From assembly GCF_009907385.1 (NCBI RefSeq), contig NZ_JAAATR010000002.1, forward strand, positions 62,001 to 126,000: a stretch of 64,000 bases of DNA, written 5' to 3'. Each line of letters opens with the position of its first letter. Position 1 is the first letter of the stretch. Made by a program: the position numbers and the translations under genes. Positions 1 to 8,149 of this stretch are shown here, piece after piece. Below the pieces are notes generated by a model. That model was not told the origin of the DNA. It saw nothing but the letters and a program-made list of their open reading frames with translations, and searched no databases. The DNA is from Atlantibacter hermannii. Lineage in GTDB: Bacteria > Pseudomonadota > Gammaproteobacteria > Enterobacterales > Enterobacteriaceae.

Positions 1-21
1 ACCTTTCCCTTTCTGGATGAG

Positions 22-1230
22 ATGACTGCCATGAACGCCCTGCAAAATCGTACCCGTTGGCTTACCCTCTTCGGCACTATCGTGACTCAGTTTGCGCTGG
101 GTTCTGTCTATACCTGGAGTTTGTTTAATAGCGCGCTTTCCGAAAAGCTGGATGTGCCCATCAGTCAGGTGGCGTTCTCCTTCGGCCTGCTGAGCCTTGG
201 CCTGGCGATCTCGTCCTCGGTCGCCGGAAAACTGCAGGAGCGTTTTGGCGTGCGCCGCGTGACTATCGCTTCCGGCCTGCTGCTCGGCCTGGGTTTCTTC
301 CTCACCGCCCATTCCAGTAACCTGATGATGTTGTGGCTGAGCGCCGGGGTGCTGGTAGGGCTGGCGGATGGCGCAGGCTATCTGTTGACGCTCTCAAACT
401 GTGTGAAGTGGTTCCCGGAGCGCAAAGGGTTAATCTCTGCGCTGTCTATCGGCGCTTACGGTCTTGGCAGCCTCGGTTTTAAATTTATCGACAGCCACCT
501 GCTGGCCAGCGTCGGTCTGGAGCGCACCTTTATGATTTGGGGCGCGATTGCCCTGGTAATGGTGGTATTTGGCGCGATGCTGATGACCGATGCGCCGAAC
601 CAGCCGGTACAGTCGGTGAATGGCGTGACCAGCAATGATTTCACTCTCGCGGAATCGATGCGTAAACCGCAATACTGGATGCTGGCGACCATGTTCCTCA
701 CTGCCTGCATGAGCGGTCTGTACGTGATTGGCGTGGCGAAAGATATCGCCCAAAACCTGGTGAATCTGGATGTGGCTTCAGCCGCGAATGCCGTGACGGT
801 GATTTCCATCGCGAACCTTAGCGGCCGCCTGGTGCTGGGGATCCTGTCCGATAAAATGTCGCGTATCCGCGTTATCACGATAGGCCAGGTGATCTCCCTG
901 GTGGGCATGGCCGCGCTGCTGTTCGCGCCGCTGAATGAAATGACTTTCTTCGCCGCTATCGCCTGTGTGGCCTTTAACTTCGGCGGCACCATCACCGTGT
1001 ATCCGTCGCTGGTCAGCGAGTTCTTCGGCCTGAACAACCTCGCGAAAAACTACGGCGTGATTTACCTCGGCTTCGGTATCGGCAGTATTTGCGGTTCCGC
1101 CATCGCCTCGCTGTTCGGCGGCTTCTACGTCACTTTCTGCGTCATCTTCGCGCTGCTGATTGTCTCGCTGGCGCTTTCCACGACGATCCGCCAGCCGCAA
1201 CGGCAGGTGCTCAAACACGCACACGCCTGA
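22..1230 (+). CDS. yhjX: YhjX, OFA/MFS-family pyruvate transporter
   Basis: A 402-residue inner-membrane transporter of the major facilitator superfamily, oxalate/formate-antiporter branch. It has about 12 hydrophobic segments, a GKLQERFG-type loop after TM2 and a long hydrophilic centre near residue 200. It matches my recollection of E. coli YhjX almost end to end and in length. In E. coli the gene takes up pyruvate and is induced by the YpdA/YpdB (PyrSR) two-component system; that regulation is known for the homologue, not visible here because the promoter lies outside the window. An alternative ATG at position 31 is better spaced from the GGATGAG at 15-21 and gives 399 residues. A terminator follows at 1245-1277. 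Confidence 0.93.
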   Translation: MTAMNALQNRTRWLTLFGTIVTQFALGSVYTWSLFNSALSEKLDVPISQVAFSFGLLSLGLAISSSVAGKLQERFGVRRVTIASGLLLGLGFFLTAHSSNLMMLWLSAGVLVGLADGAGYLLTLSNCVKWFPERKGLISALSIGAYGLGSLGFKFIDSHLLASVGLERTFMIWGAIALVMVVFGAMLMTDAPNQPVQSVNGVTSNDFTLAESMRKPQYWMLATMFLTACMSGLYVIGVAKDIAQNLVNLDVASAANAVTVISIANLSGRLVLGILSDKMSRIRVITIGQVISLVGMAALLFAPLNEMTFFAAIACVAFNFGGTITVYPSLVSEFFGLNNLAKNYGVIYLGFGIGSICGSAIASLFGGFYVTFCVIFALLIVSLALSTTIRQPQRQVLKHAHA

Positions 1231-1244
1231 TTTATTAGCCTTTT

Positions 1245-1277
1245 AAAGCCGTGCGTAAAGCTAAGCGCGGCTTTTTT
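1245..1277 (+). terminator. Rho-independent terminator after yhjX
   Basis: AAAGCC at 1245-1250 pairs with GGCTTT at 1269-1274, with further GCG/CGC pairing inside, and is followed by a run of T. It lies 15 bases after the yhjX stop. Confidence 0.7.
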
Positions 1278-1468
1278 ACCTCCTCGCATACCCCCACAAG
1301 TAGACGATCTTTAAGAAAAGAACAGCTCACAGATGAGAATTAAGTAGCATAAATTTGTAAATTCAGTGCCGGAATGCTAACTACTCACAACTTTTACTTA
1401 GCGTTATGGTCTACTAGCCGCGCTCTCACCAGGAATCTTCCCGTTTTGCTGGTGCATTGTTGGCTATT

Positions 1469-1496
1469 AGAACTCGACGCCCGGTAACGGGTCAGA
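1469..1496 (+). promoter_or_regulatory. Candidate sigma-E promoter of eptB
   Basis: AGAACTC at 1469-1475 and GTCAGA at 1491-1496 are separated by 15 bases, close to the sigma-E pattern GGAACTT - 15/16 - GTCNNA. Transcription would start near 1503, leaving about 23 bases before the ATG at 1526. E. coli eptB is known to be under sigma-E control. The match is partial (5 of 7 in the -35). Confidence 0.45.
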
Positions 1497-1525
1497 GAAT
1501 TTTGTACCTGTTCCAGGGGCTTTGC

Positions 1526-3202
1526 ATGAAATACCTGAATTCGATGTCGCATCAGAAGCTGAGTTTTCTGATCGCGGTCTACATCGGCCTGTTTTTAAAC
1601 TGCGCGGTTTTTATCCGTCGCTTTGACGGATACGCCCAAAACTTTACCGCCATAAAAGGAATTTCAGCCGTCGTGGAGCTGGTCGGCACGGTATTAGTGA
1701 CCTTTTTCCTGTTGCGCATTCTTTCCCTGTTGGGGCGGCGCGCCTGGAAAGTTCTGACCACATTGATTGTTTTATTCTCGTCCGGCGCCAGTTACTACAT
1801 GACCTTCCTGAATGTGGTGATTGGCTACGGCATTATCGCTTCGGTGATGACCACGGATATTGATTTATCCAAAGAGGTGGTCGGCTGGGGCTTCTTCGTC
1901 TGGATGGTGCTGGTGAGTGCGGTCCCGCTGTGGCTGATTTGGTTTAACCGTTGCGATGACACGCTGTGGAAGCAGCTTACTACGCGCGGCGTTCGGCTGC
2001 GCAGTGCAGGCGTGGTCATTATGGCGGGCCTGCTGGTTTGGGCGCCGATTCGCCTGCTGGATATGCAGCAAAAACGCGTTGAGCGCAGCTCCGGCGTGGA
2101 TATGCCGAGCTACGGTGGTGTGGTCGCGAACTCTTATCTGCCGTCTAACTGGTTATCGGCGCTGGGACTGTATGCCTGGGCGCAGGTCGATGAGTCCAAT
2201 GATAATAAATCGCTGATCAACCCGGCGAAGAAATACAGCTATCAGGCCCCTGCGGATATTGATGATACCTACATGGTGTTTATCATCGGTGAAACTACCC
2301 GCTGGGATCATATGGGTATGCTGGGTTATGAACGCGATACCACGCCGAAGCTCGCGAAAGAGAAGAACCTGGTCGCTTTCCGGGGGTATTCCTGCGACAC
2401 CGCGACCAAACTCTCTTTGCGCTGCATGTTTGTGCGCGAGGGCGGCGCGGAAGATAATCCGCAGCGTACCCTGAAAGAGCAAAACGTCTTTGCGGTACTG
2501 AAGCAGTTGGGTTTTAGCGCCGACGTACTGGCGATGCAAAGCGAGCTGTGGTTTTACAGCAACACCATGGCAGATAACATCGCTTACCGCGAGCAAATTG
2601 GCGCGGAGCCGCGCAATCGCGGTAAACAGGTGGACGACATGCTGCTGGTTAACGAAATGCAGAACTCTCTTGCCGGGCACCCGAACGGGAAGCACATGAT
2701 TATCCTGCATACCAAAGGGTCGCATTATAACTATGTCCAGCGCTACACCCGCGATTACGCGAAGTTTCAGCCGGAATGCATGGGCATCGATAAAGATTGC
2801 AGCAAGCAGCAATTAGTGAACGCATTCGACAACACCGTGCTCTACGTCGACAGCTTTATCGATAAAGTGATCGACCAACTGCGTGATAAAAAAGCGATTG
2901 TGTTCTACGCAGCGGACCATGGCGAATCCATCAACGAGAAAGAACATCTGCACGGCACGCCGCGCAACATCGCGCCGCCGGAGCAGTTCCGCGTACCGAT
3001 GATGGTATGGATGTCGGACAAATATCTGGAGAGCCCGGCGCATCAGCGTTCGTTCCAGCACCTTAAGCAGCAGGCCGAGATGAAAGTGCCGCGCCGCCAC
3101 GTGGAGCTGTACGACACCATCATGGGTTGCCTGGGCTACACCTCGCCGAACGGCGGCATTAATGAGAACAACAACTGGTGTCACGTCCCGGAAGGGAAGT
3201 AA
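1526..3202 (+). CDS. eptB: EptB, Kdo-directed phosphoethanolamine transferase
   Basis: Transfers phosphoethanolamine from phosphatidylethanolamine to the outer Kdo of LPS at the periplasmic face of the inner membrane. The 558-residue protein has about five N-terminal membrane segments (first 200 residues) and a periplasmic alkaline-phosphatase-fold domain. The nucleophile motif IGETTRWDH, the metal-site motif AADHGESI and the cysteine-rich insertion are all visible. The frame is open back to 1457, but the ATG at 1526 is preferred: it has an AGGGG ribosome site just upstream, gives the E. coli N-terminus, and sits after the sigma-E-like promoter. In E. coli eptB is activated by sigma-E and repressed by sRNAs (MgrR, ArcZ). 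It lies between yhjX and proK as in E. coli. Confidence 0.94.
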   Translation: MKYLNSMSHQKLSFLIAVYIGLFLNCAVFIRRFDGYAQNFTAIKGISAVVELVGTVLVTFFLLRILSLLGRRAWKVLTTLIVLFSSGASYYMTFLNVVIGYGIIASVMTTDIDLSKEVVGWGFFVWMVLVSAVPLWLIWFNRCDDTLWKQLTTRGVRLRSAGVVIMAGLLVWAPIRLLDMQQKRVERSSGVDMPSYGGVVANSYLPSNWLSALGLYAWAQVDESNDNKSLINPAKKYSYQAPADIDDTYMVFIIGETTRWDHMGMLGYERDTTPKLAKEKNLVAFRGYSCDTATKLSLRCMFVREGGAEDNPQRTLKEQNVFAVLKQLGFSADVLAMQSELWFYSNTMADNIAYREQIGAEPRNRGKQVDDMLLVNEMQNSLAGHPNGKHMIILHTKGSHYNYVQRYTRDYAKFQPECMGIDKDCSKQQLVNAFDNTVLYVDSFIDKVIDQLRDKKAIVFYAADHGESINEKEHLHGTPRNIAPPEQFRVPMMVWMSDKYLESPAHQRSFQHLKQQAEMKVPRRHVELYDTIMGCLGYTSPNGGINENNNWCHVPEGK

Positions 3203-3217
3203 GGTTGCTGGCTTTTC

Positions 3218-3239
3218 AGCCGATTGGATGGCTTTTTTT
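3218..3239 (+). terminator. Weak terminator after eptB
   Basis: AGCC at 3218-3221 pairs with GGCT at 3230-3233 followed by seven T. The stem is short, so its efficiency is uncertain. Confidence 0.45.
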
Positions 3240-3249
3240 GATTAAGGGA

Positions 3250-3278
3250 TTGACGGTTGGGGTGCGCGGCAGTAAGAT
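3250..3278 (+). promoter_or_regulatory. Sigma-70 promoter of proK tRNA
   Basis: TTGACG at 3250-3255 and TAAGAT at 3273-3278 are 17 bases apart. The discriminator GCGCCCCGC at 3279-3287 is GC-rich, typical of stable-RNA promoters under stringent control. The tRNA begins 14 bases after the -10. Confidence 0.85.
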
Positions 3279-3291
3279 GCGCCCCGCAATT

Positions 3292-3368
<77 letters not shown>

Positions 3369-3375
3369 AATTTAG

Positions 3376-3404
3376 AAAAACCCAACCGCAAGGTTGGGTT
3401 TTTT
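3376..3404. terminator. Bidirectional terminator between proK and the cyclase gene
   Basis: AACCCAACC (3379-3387) and GGTTGGGTT (3392-3400) form a nine-pair stem with a GCAA loop. T runs lie on both sides, so it can end proK on the plus strand and the diguanylate cyclase gene on the minus strand. Confidence 0.85.
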
Positions 3405-3410
3405 GCTTTC

Positions 3411-3440
3411 CGGGGCCGATGAGGATTTGAACCTCCGGGG
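3411..3440 (-). pseudogene. tRNA 3'-end remnant, inverted relative to proK
   Basis: On the minus strand this stretch reads CCCC-GGAGG-TTCAAAT-CCTC-ATCGGCC, which resembles a tRNA T arm with its TTCAAAT loop and the start of an acceptor strand. It is similar to the proK 3' end (GGAGG-TTCGAAT-CCTCT-ATCACCG) but inverted, 43 bases downstream of it. There is no D arm or anticodon arm; the rest is occupied by the cyclase gene. It may be the scar of a recombination event at this tRNA, or a chance partial match. Confidence 0.4.
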
Positions 3441-3447
3441 TGCTACT

Positions 3448-5010
3448 TTATTTCCCTTCAGCATCCACATCGCACGACCCGCACGATGCCCGATTTCGCC
3501 CCTGTTCCTTCGACTGATACAGCGCGCGGTCTGCGCCCTGTATCAGCGCCGCCATATCCTGTTCTGAACCGGTGCCGATAATCGAATAGCAGCCCGCGCT
3601 GAGGGTCACGATATGTTCTGCATTATCCGTTGCCGGATGCGGTATTTTTTTATCGCGCACCCTGTGCACCGCCCGCCAGGCCACCTTAAGCGCATCTTCC
3701 GCCGCCGTATTCGGCAGGATAATGGCGAACTCTTCACCGCCGTAGCGGGCCACCAGATCGTCGGTACGCAGCGCCGCTGTTTCCAGCACATTCCCGGCGA
3801 TACGCAGGCAGGCGTCGCCAGCCACGTGGCCGCAGGCATCGTTGTAACGCTTGAAGTAGTCAATATCGAGCAGGATCAGCGAAACGGGTTTTCCGGTAAT
3901 CGCTGAATCCGCCAGCGCCTGTTGCAGCGCGGCATCAAATTTCCGGCGATTCGCCAGGCCGGTAAGCCCATCCACCATCGCCATGGTCTGAAGGGTCTGG
4001 TTTATCTTCACCAGGTCGTCTCGCAGATGCGACATTTCAAGCTGGTCGTCGCTGTTGATCCGTACCTGCCTGAACATCACCCGTCCCATGACCAGTAGCC
4101 CGGCAAGCAGCAAAACGTTGATCAGCCAGTCGGTCAGGTTCGATGCCACCCAGTGGCGGCGCAGCGCTGAGCGATCGAAGCCGGCGACCACCACCAGCGG
4201 GTAGTTTTCAATGCGGGCAAAGCCATATACGCGCACGATGCCATCCAGCGCCGACAGCCAGGTGGCGCTCCCCTGGTCCACGCGCACCAGCTCCCGTTTA
4301 AACAGCGGGCTGTAGGAAAGGTTGCGGTTGATCACCGTTTCAGAAAACGGGCGGACATACAGCGCGGTGCCGTCCAGCAGCAGTAACGCCAGCAGATCCT
4401 TGTTGCCCATTTCAAAATAAGCATAAAACTTTTTAAAGTAATCCAGCTTGATGGTCGCCAGGATCACCCCAACGAAAGCGCCATCCGGATCGCTAATGCG
4501 CATGGAAACGGGAATGATCCAGTCGCCGGTAGTGCGGCTGCGAATCACGTGACCGATATGGGTGCCCGTCTGCCGGTTTTGTTGGTGATAAGTAAAATAC
4601 TCGCGGTCTGCGTTATTCACATCCGGCGGGGCATAGTTAAACGAGGTGCTTTTCCAGTTGCCCTGGGCGTCAAAAACAAACAGGCCATGCAACTGGGGGA
4701 GCCGGTCTTTTAAGTCGGACAGCAGGTAGTTATACCTTTCATCAGGCGCATCAGTGCCCACGGCGCGCCGGATCTGCTGGAGCGCCAGATCGGTTTGCAA
4801 AAAAGTATCTTCAGCCTGCCGGGCCTGGGAAATGGACAGGTTAATCGCCTCGCTTTCCGCCTCCTGGACGGTGCGCTCCCAGGACAGGTAAAACGATAAA
4901 ATATTGGCGGCGAGGGTGCCAATCAGCAAACAGGCGATAAAAATCGTCAGGGTTCTGCCAAGAGAAGTATCAAGCGCAAGCGTTCTGCTCATGTTGTGGC
5001 GAAAAGACAA
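3448..5010 (-). CDS. Membrane-anchored diguanylate cyclase (dCache-GGDEF)
   Basis: Makes cyclic-di-GMP from two GTP. In the 520-residue protein a membrane segment (about 20-42) and a second (about 293-313) flank a periplasmic PDC/dCache-type sensor domain. The cytoplasmic GGDEF domain follows; the active-site motif is exact GGEEF at 424-428, and RTDD at 415-418 is a correctly spaced inhibitory I-site, so product feedback is expected. The TTG at 5010 is chosen because GGGAG at 5018-5022 is seven bases upstream; the ATG at 4992 lacks a ribosome site. It is a single gene between two terminators, inserted between proK and the ureide cluster. No E. coli orthologue is recognised at this position, and the sensed ligand is unknown. 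Confidence 0.88.
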   Translation of the reverse strand: MSFRHNMSRTLALDTSLGRTLTIFIACLLIGTLAANILSFYLSWERTVQEAESEAINLSISQARQAEDTFLQTDLALQQIRRAVGTDAPDERYNYLLSDLKDRLPQLHGLFVFDAQGNWKSTSFNYAPPDVNNADREYFTYHQQNRQTGTHIGHVIRSRTTGDWIIPVSMRISDPDGAFVGVILATIKLDYFKKFYAYFEMGNKDLLALLLLDGTALYVRPFSETVINRNLSYSPLFKRELVRVDQGSATWLSALDGIVRVYGFARIENYPLVVVAGFDRSALRRHWVASNLTDWLINVLLLAGLLVMGRVMFRQVRINSDDQLEMSHLRDDLVKINQTLQTMAMVDGLTGLANRRKFDAALQQALADSAITGKPVSLILLDIDYFKRYNDACGHVAGDACLRIAGNVLETAALRTDDLVARYGGEEFAIILPNTAAEDALKVAWRAVHRVRDKKIPHPATDNAEHIVTLSAGCYSIIGTGSEQDMAALIQGADRALYQSKEQGRNRASCGSCDVDAEGK

Positions 5011-5084
5011 ATTACAGCTCCCGTTGAAAAAGTCTCATCCTGAAGCTTACCTATACTTAAGAAATTTTGCGGAGTTAAATGATC

Positions 5085-5112
5085 AAAAGCCCAACGCGAA
5101 GGTTGGGCTTTT
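5085..5112 (-). terminator. Terminator at the end of the ureide operon
   Basis: AAAAGCCCAAC (5085-5095) pairs with GTTGGGCTTTT (5102-5112) around a six-base loop. It lies 17 bases past the permease stop on the minus strand, with T runs on both sides. Its stem resembles the proK terminator. Confidence 0.75.
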
Positions 5113-5129
5113 AGATTACGGCACGCTAA

Positions 5130-6728
5130 TTAGTGCATCGGCTCATCGCCGTTATCAATCGGCGACCAGTCGGTTTTACCGTCGGCTTTGCTCTGTTGCA
5201 GGGCCATCACGATAAAGATCAGCGTGGCGACGCCATAGCCAAAGGTCACGGTCGGCGAGGCGTTAAACGCCATCTGGTGCCCGTGAATAAACCCGAAGAA
5301 CGACAGAATAGTGGCGGCGGCGGAATAGACGGCCGCCCAGTTGAACCGCCGGTCAATAATAAACGCCGCAATCGCGCCGAGCATCAGACCCGCCAGCACC
5401 GCGCCGCCGCCGGTAGTCGCCATGCCGTGATACAGCACGCCGTTATTCGCCATACTGGCGGCGATCTCCGCCGGTAGCTGCACGGGATTCGCGCCCGCCG
5501 CAGACAGCGCGCCGTCCACCTGGGTTTTCGCCCATTCGGCGATGTTCGGCACCAGCGCCAGCACAATCGCCGGAGCATGGCGTTTTGGCGACACCTGAAA
5601 CGCCTGCGCGCCAATCACCAGCCCGATAAACAGCAGGATCGGGACGATAGCCACCAGCGGAATGATGGACAGCAGCAGGGCGGTCAAGCCAAGGAAGCAC
5701 ACCAGCGCCATACAGATACCGGTGCCGAGGGAGTAACCGATGCGCCCGCCCATAGCTTTCCAGCCCGGATGGCCGATATACACCGCTGGCGGGAACGGCG
5801 ACCCCAGCAGCGCGCCGACGATAGCGCCCACGCCGTCCGCCGCCAGTACCGCGCGCAGATTGTAGCTGTCGCCGCCTACGGCTGCGGATTCGACGTTATT
5901 AAGGATTTCGGTGAAGTTGAAAATACCCAGCGGGATAGCGGTAACCAGCAGCGGCCACACCAGCTCCATCGGCACCGAAAACACATCCCCGGAAATCGAC
6001 GGCAGATGCAACGAGAAGCGCTGTGCCGCTTCGCCCACCGCCGCCGGGTTCATGATATCGCTAAAGCCCAGCAGGGTCGCGCCCCAGCCCAGCACGCAGC
6101 CCACCAGCACCACCGCCAGGCCGCCCGGCAGGCCGAATGGCAAGCGCACATTACCGACCCAGTTCAGCAGAATGATGGCGAAGCAGACCACGCCGATCCA
6201 CGCGGTATCAAACATCTGATACGCCGGACGCATGGCGATAAACGCAATGGCGATGCCGGCCAGCGTCCCCAGCATGGCGGCGCGCGGCGTGTATTTACGG
6301 ATGGTTGGCCCCACGATCACCCCGGCCAGCACAATCACGCCGACGATCATCGCCCAGATCAGCCCGAGCTTCCAGGCCAGCATCCAGTCTTTGTGGATCA
6401 GCAGCGTCGGCAGCATCACCACAAACACCACGATAAACATATGCGGCACGCTGGGGCCGTAAGGCAGGGCGGTCACATTATTGCGCCCTTCGCGCTTCGC
6501 CAGTTTCCAGGCGAGCCAGGCGTAAAACAGGTTGCCGAGAGGCAGGGCGATGCCCAACGCGGGCAGAATACGGCCAAACACCGTTTCCGCCGGGATTTGC
6601 GCCACGTACAGCGCCAGTCCGCTCAGGACCAGCACGTTTAACAGCACGTTGGTGAATAGCCCGAAAAAGGCGTTGAGATCGCCCGGCACCCAGAGTTTGG
6701 GGCGAAAAGCAGAAGACTGAGAACCCAT
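5130..6728 (-). CDS. NCS2/AzgA-like nucleobase-type permease
   Basis: A 532-residue inner-membrane protein with 12-14 hydrophobic segments. The motif ALPYGPSVPHMF near residue 80 and the NNVESAAVGGD segment near 280 belong to the xanthine/uracil/vitamin C permease superfamily (NCS2, nearest the AzgA-like group as far as I can judge). It probably imports the substrate of the cluster by cation symport. It is the last gene of the minus-strand operon, 17 bases after the allophanate-hydrolase-related gene, with AAGGAG upstream of its ATG. The substrate cannot be read from sequence; a ureide, purine/pyrimidine ring or biuret-like compound would fit the neighbours. Confidence 0.8.
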   Translation of the reverse strand: MGSQSSAFRPKLWVPGDLNAFFGLFTNVLLNVLVLSGLALYVAQIPAETVFGRILPALGIALPLGNLFYAWLAWKLAKREGRNNVTALPYGPSVPHMFIVVFVVMLPTLLIHKDWMLAWKLGLIWAMIVGVIVLAGVIVGPTIRKYTPRAAMLGTLAGIAIAFIAMRPAYQMFDTAWIGVVCFAIILLNWVGNVRLPFGLPGGLAVVLVGCVLGWGATLLGFSDIMNPAAVGEAAQRFSLHLPSISGDVFSVPMELVWPLLVTAIPLGIFNFTEILNNVESAAVGGDSYNLRAVLAADGVGAIVGALLGSPFPPAVYIGHPGWKAMGGRIGYSLGTGICMALVCFLGLTALLLSIIPLVAIVPILLFIGLVIGAQAFQVSPKRHAPAIVLALVPNIAEWAKTQVDGALSAAGANPVQLPAEIAASMANNGVLYHGMATTGGGAVLAGLMLGAIAAFIIDRRFNWAAVYSAAATILSFFGFIHGHQMAFNASPTVTFGYGVATLIFIVMALQQSKADGKTDWSPIDNGDEPMH

Positions 6729-6745
6729 GATGCTCTCCTTATCTG

Positions 6746-7141
6746 TTATTCATCCAGGAGCTGGCCAGTGTATGCGCGCCAGCCTCCCAGTTCGGTAATT
6801 TCCTTTTGACCTTCAATCAGCCAGGGCTCCGCTAACACCCCCAGCACCTCGCGCCCGTCGTCCAGCGCCACTTTGCCGATGCACAATCCGGCGGGTTCGT
6901 TTTGCAGGATTTGACCCAGCCCGGCAGGCGGCACCGCCCACAGCTCCAGCGCAATGCGTGCGCCTTCGCCCGGCGTGCGCAGCATACCGGGATGGTCGTC
7001 ATTGATCGTCCAGCAGCGGTAACACGGGGCCGTGTTAGCGTCACTGACGAATTCGGCGCCGACCGCCAGCATGTTGGGGTTGAGCTTTAGCCCCCTCATC
7101 AGCGTGCCGTTTACCGCCAGAAGAATATTGCCGTTCATCAT
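6746..7141 (-). CDS. Allophanate-hydrolase-related protein (stand-alone C-terminal domain)
   Basis: A 131-residue cytoplasmic protein resembling the C-terminal, gamma-glutamylcyclotransferase-like domain of allophanate hydrolases (AtzF/DUR1,2). Typical features are the opening VNGTLMRG, the middle stretch with CYRCWTINDDHPGM, and the turn ELWAVPP. In full-length enzymes this domain acts after the amidase domain, on the N-carboxycarbamate intermediate. Here the amidase domain is absent from the whole window, so this protein must act on another enzyme's product or have a different role. ATG at 7141 has AAGGAA six bases upstream; a second ATG at 7138 is possible. Gene order and direction place it between carbamate kinase and the permease. 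Confidence 0.75.
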   Translation of the reverse strand: MMNGNILLAVNGTLMRGLKLNPNMLAVGAEFVSDANTAPCYRCWTINDDHPGMLRTPGEGARIALELWAVPPAGLGQILQNEPAGLCIGKVALDDGREVLGVLAEPWLIEGQKEITELGGWRAYTGQLLDE

Positions 7142-7195
7142 TACTGTTCCTTAAGTGTGTAGAAAGGGGTCCCTGGTGTCGGAAAAAATCCAAAA

Positions 7196-8149
7196 TTAAT
7201 CGGTAATACGCGTGCCTTTGCGGCCCGCAACGGCATCGCCCATGGCTTCCGGGCTGGTGATAATGCCGGTTTTCCCCGGCGCGTGGCGAAGCCAACTGAC
7301 AATCGCCTCGACTTTCGGGGCCATGCTGCCTGCGCCGAATTCACCGGAATCCAGCAGCGCCTGCGCCTGTTCACAGGTCAGCGTGTCGAGCCAGCGCTGT
7401 TCCGGCGTGCCGAAATTGATCGCCACCTGTTCGACCCCGGTTGGAATGAGCAGCATGTCGGCATTCAATTCCTGTGCCAGCAGTGCGGAGGCGCGGTCTT
7501 TATCGATTACCGCCTGTGCGGCGCTGAGCGTGCCGTCTTCGTTGCGGTAAACCGGAATGCCGCCGCCGCCGCAGGCCACCACCAGCACGTTCTCCTCCAG
7601 CAGGCGGCGGATCACCGGGCTTTCGATAATTTGCAGCGGTTTCGGCGAGGCCACCACGCGCCGCCAGCCGCGCCCGGCGTCTTCGGCGATTTTCCAGCCC
7701 TGGCTGGCGGCCAGGCTTTCCGCCACGTCACGATCCATATGCGCGCCGATGGGTTTATCCGGCGCGTTAAACGCCGGATCGTTGGGGTCAATCAGCGTCT
7801 GGGTGACCAGCGCGCTTACCGGTGTGTCGCCAATACCGCGCCGTTGTAACTCGTTGTACAGCGCGTTCTGGAACATAAAGCCAATCGCGCCCTGGGTGTC
7901 GCCCACCGCGTATTCCAGCGGCACCACCGGCACGTCGTCCCGGGCGATTTCGCTGCGCCGCAGGATGAACCCCACCTGGGGGCCGTTGCCGTGAGTCAAC
8001 ACCACGCGCCAGCCCGCCTCGATCAGCGCCACCACGTGAAAGGCGGTCTCTTTTACCGCCTGGTACTGCGCGTCCAGCGACACGGCGTCGCGGCTGCGGA
8101 TCAGCGCGTTGCCGCCCACCGCCACAACGGCGATTTTTTTCTGGCTCAT
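7196..8149 (-). CDS. Carbamate kinase
   Basis: Catalyses the reversible transfer of phosphate from carbamoyl phosphate to ADP, giving ATP plus carbamate, which breaks down to ammonia and CO2. The 317 residues are the usual family length. GGNAL near residue 13, THGNGPQVG near 53, ACGGGGIPV near 205 and DKDRASALLA near 225 are all in place, so the enzyme looks intact. The ATG at 8147-8149 overlaps the stop of the DUF1116 gene (ATGA), which indicates translational coupling; a longer frame to 8200 lacks a good start. It supplies the energy-yielding last step of the pathway. It is an ArcC-family paralogue rather than part of an arginine deiminase operon. Confidence 0.93.
   Translation of the reverse strand: MSQKKIAVVAVGGNALIRSRDAVSLDAQYQAVKETAFHVVALIEAGWRVVLTHGNGPQVGFILRRSEIARDDVPVVPLEYAVGDTQGAIGFMFQNALYNELQRRGIGDTPVSALVTQTLIDPNDPAFNAPDKPIGAHMDRDVAESLAASQGWKIAEDAGRGWRRVVASPKPLQIIESPVIRRLLEENVLVVACGGGGIPVYRNEDGTLSAAQAVIDKDRASALLAQELNADMLLIPTGVEQVAINFGTPEQRWLDTLTCEQAQALLDSGEFGAGSMAPKVEAIVSWLRHAPGKTGIITSPEAMGDAVAGRKGTRITD

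Noticed and set aside
1457-1525. Extended N-terminus of EptB from the upstream start
   Set aside because: The added residues are not membrane-like, do not match E. coli EptB and overlap the sigma-E-like promoter; the ATG at 1526 has the ribosome site.
5577-6641. A 354-codon open frame on the plus strand opposite the permease
   Set aside because: Composition (Gln, His, Arg rich) and position mark it as a shadow of the permease gene.
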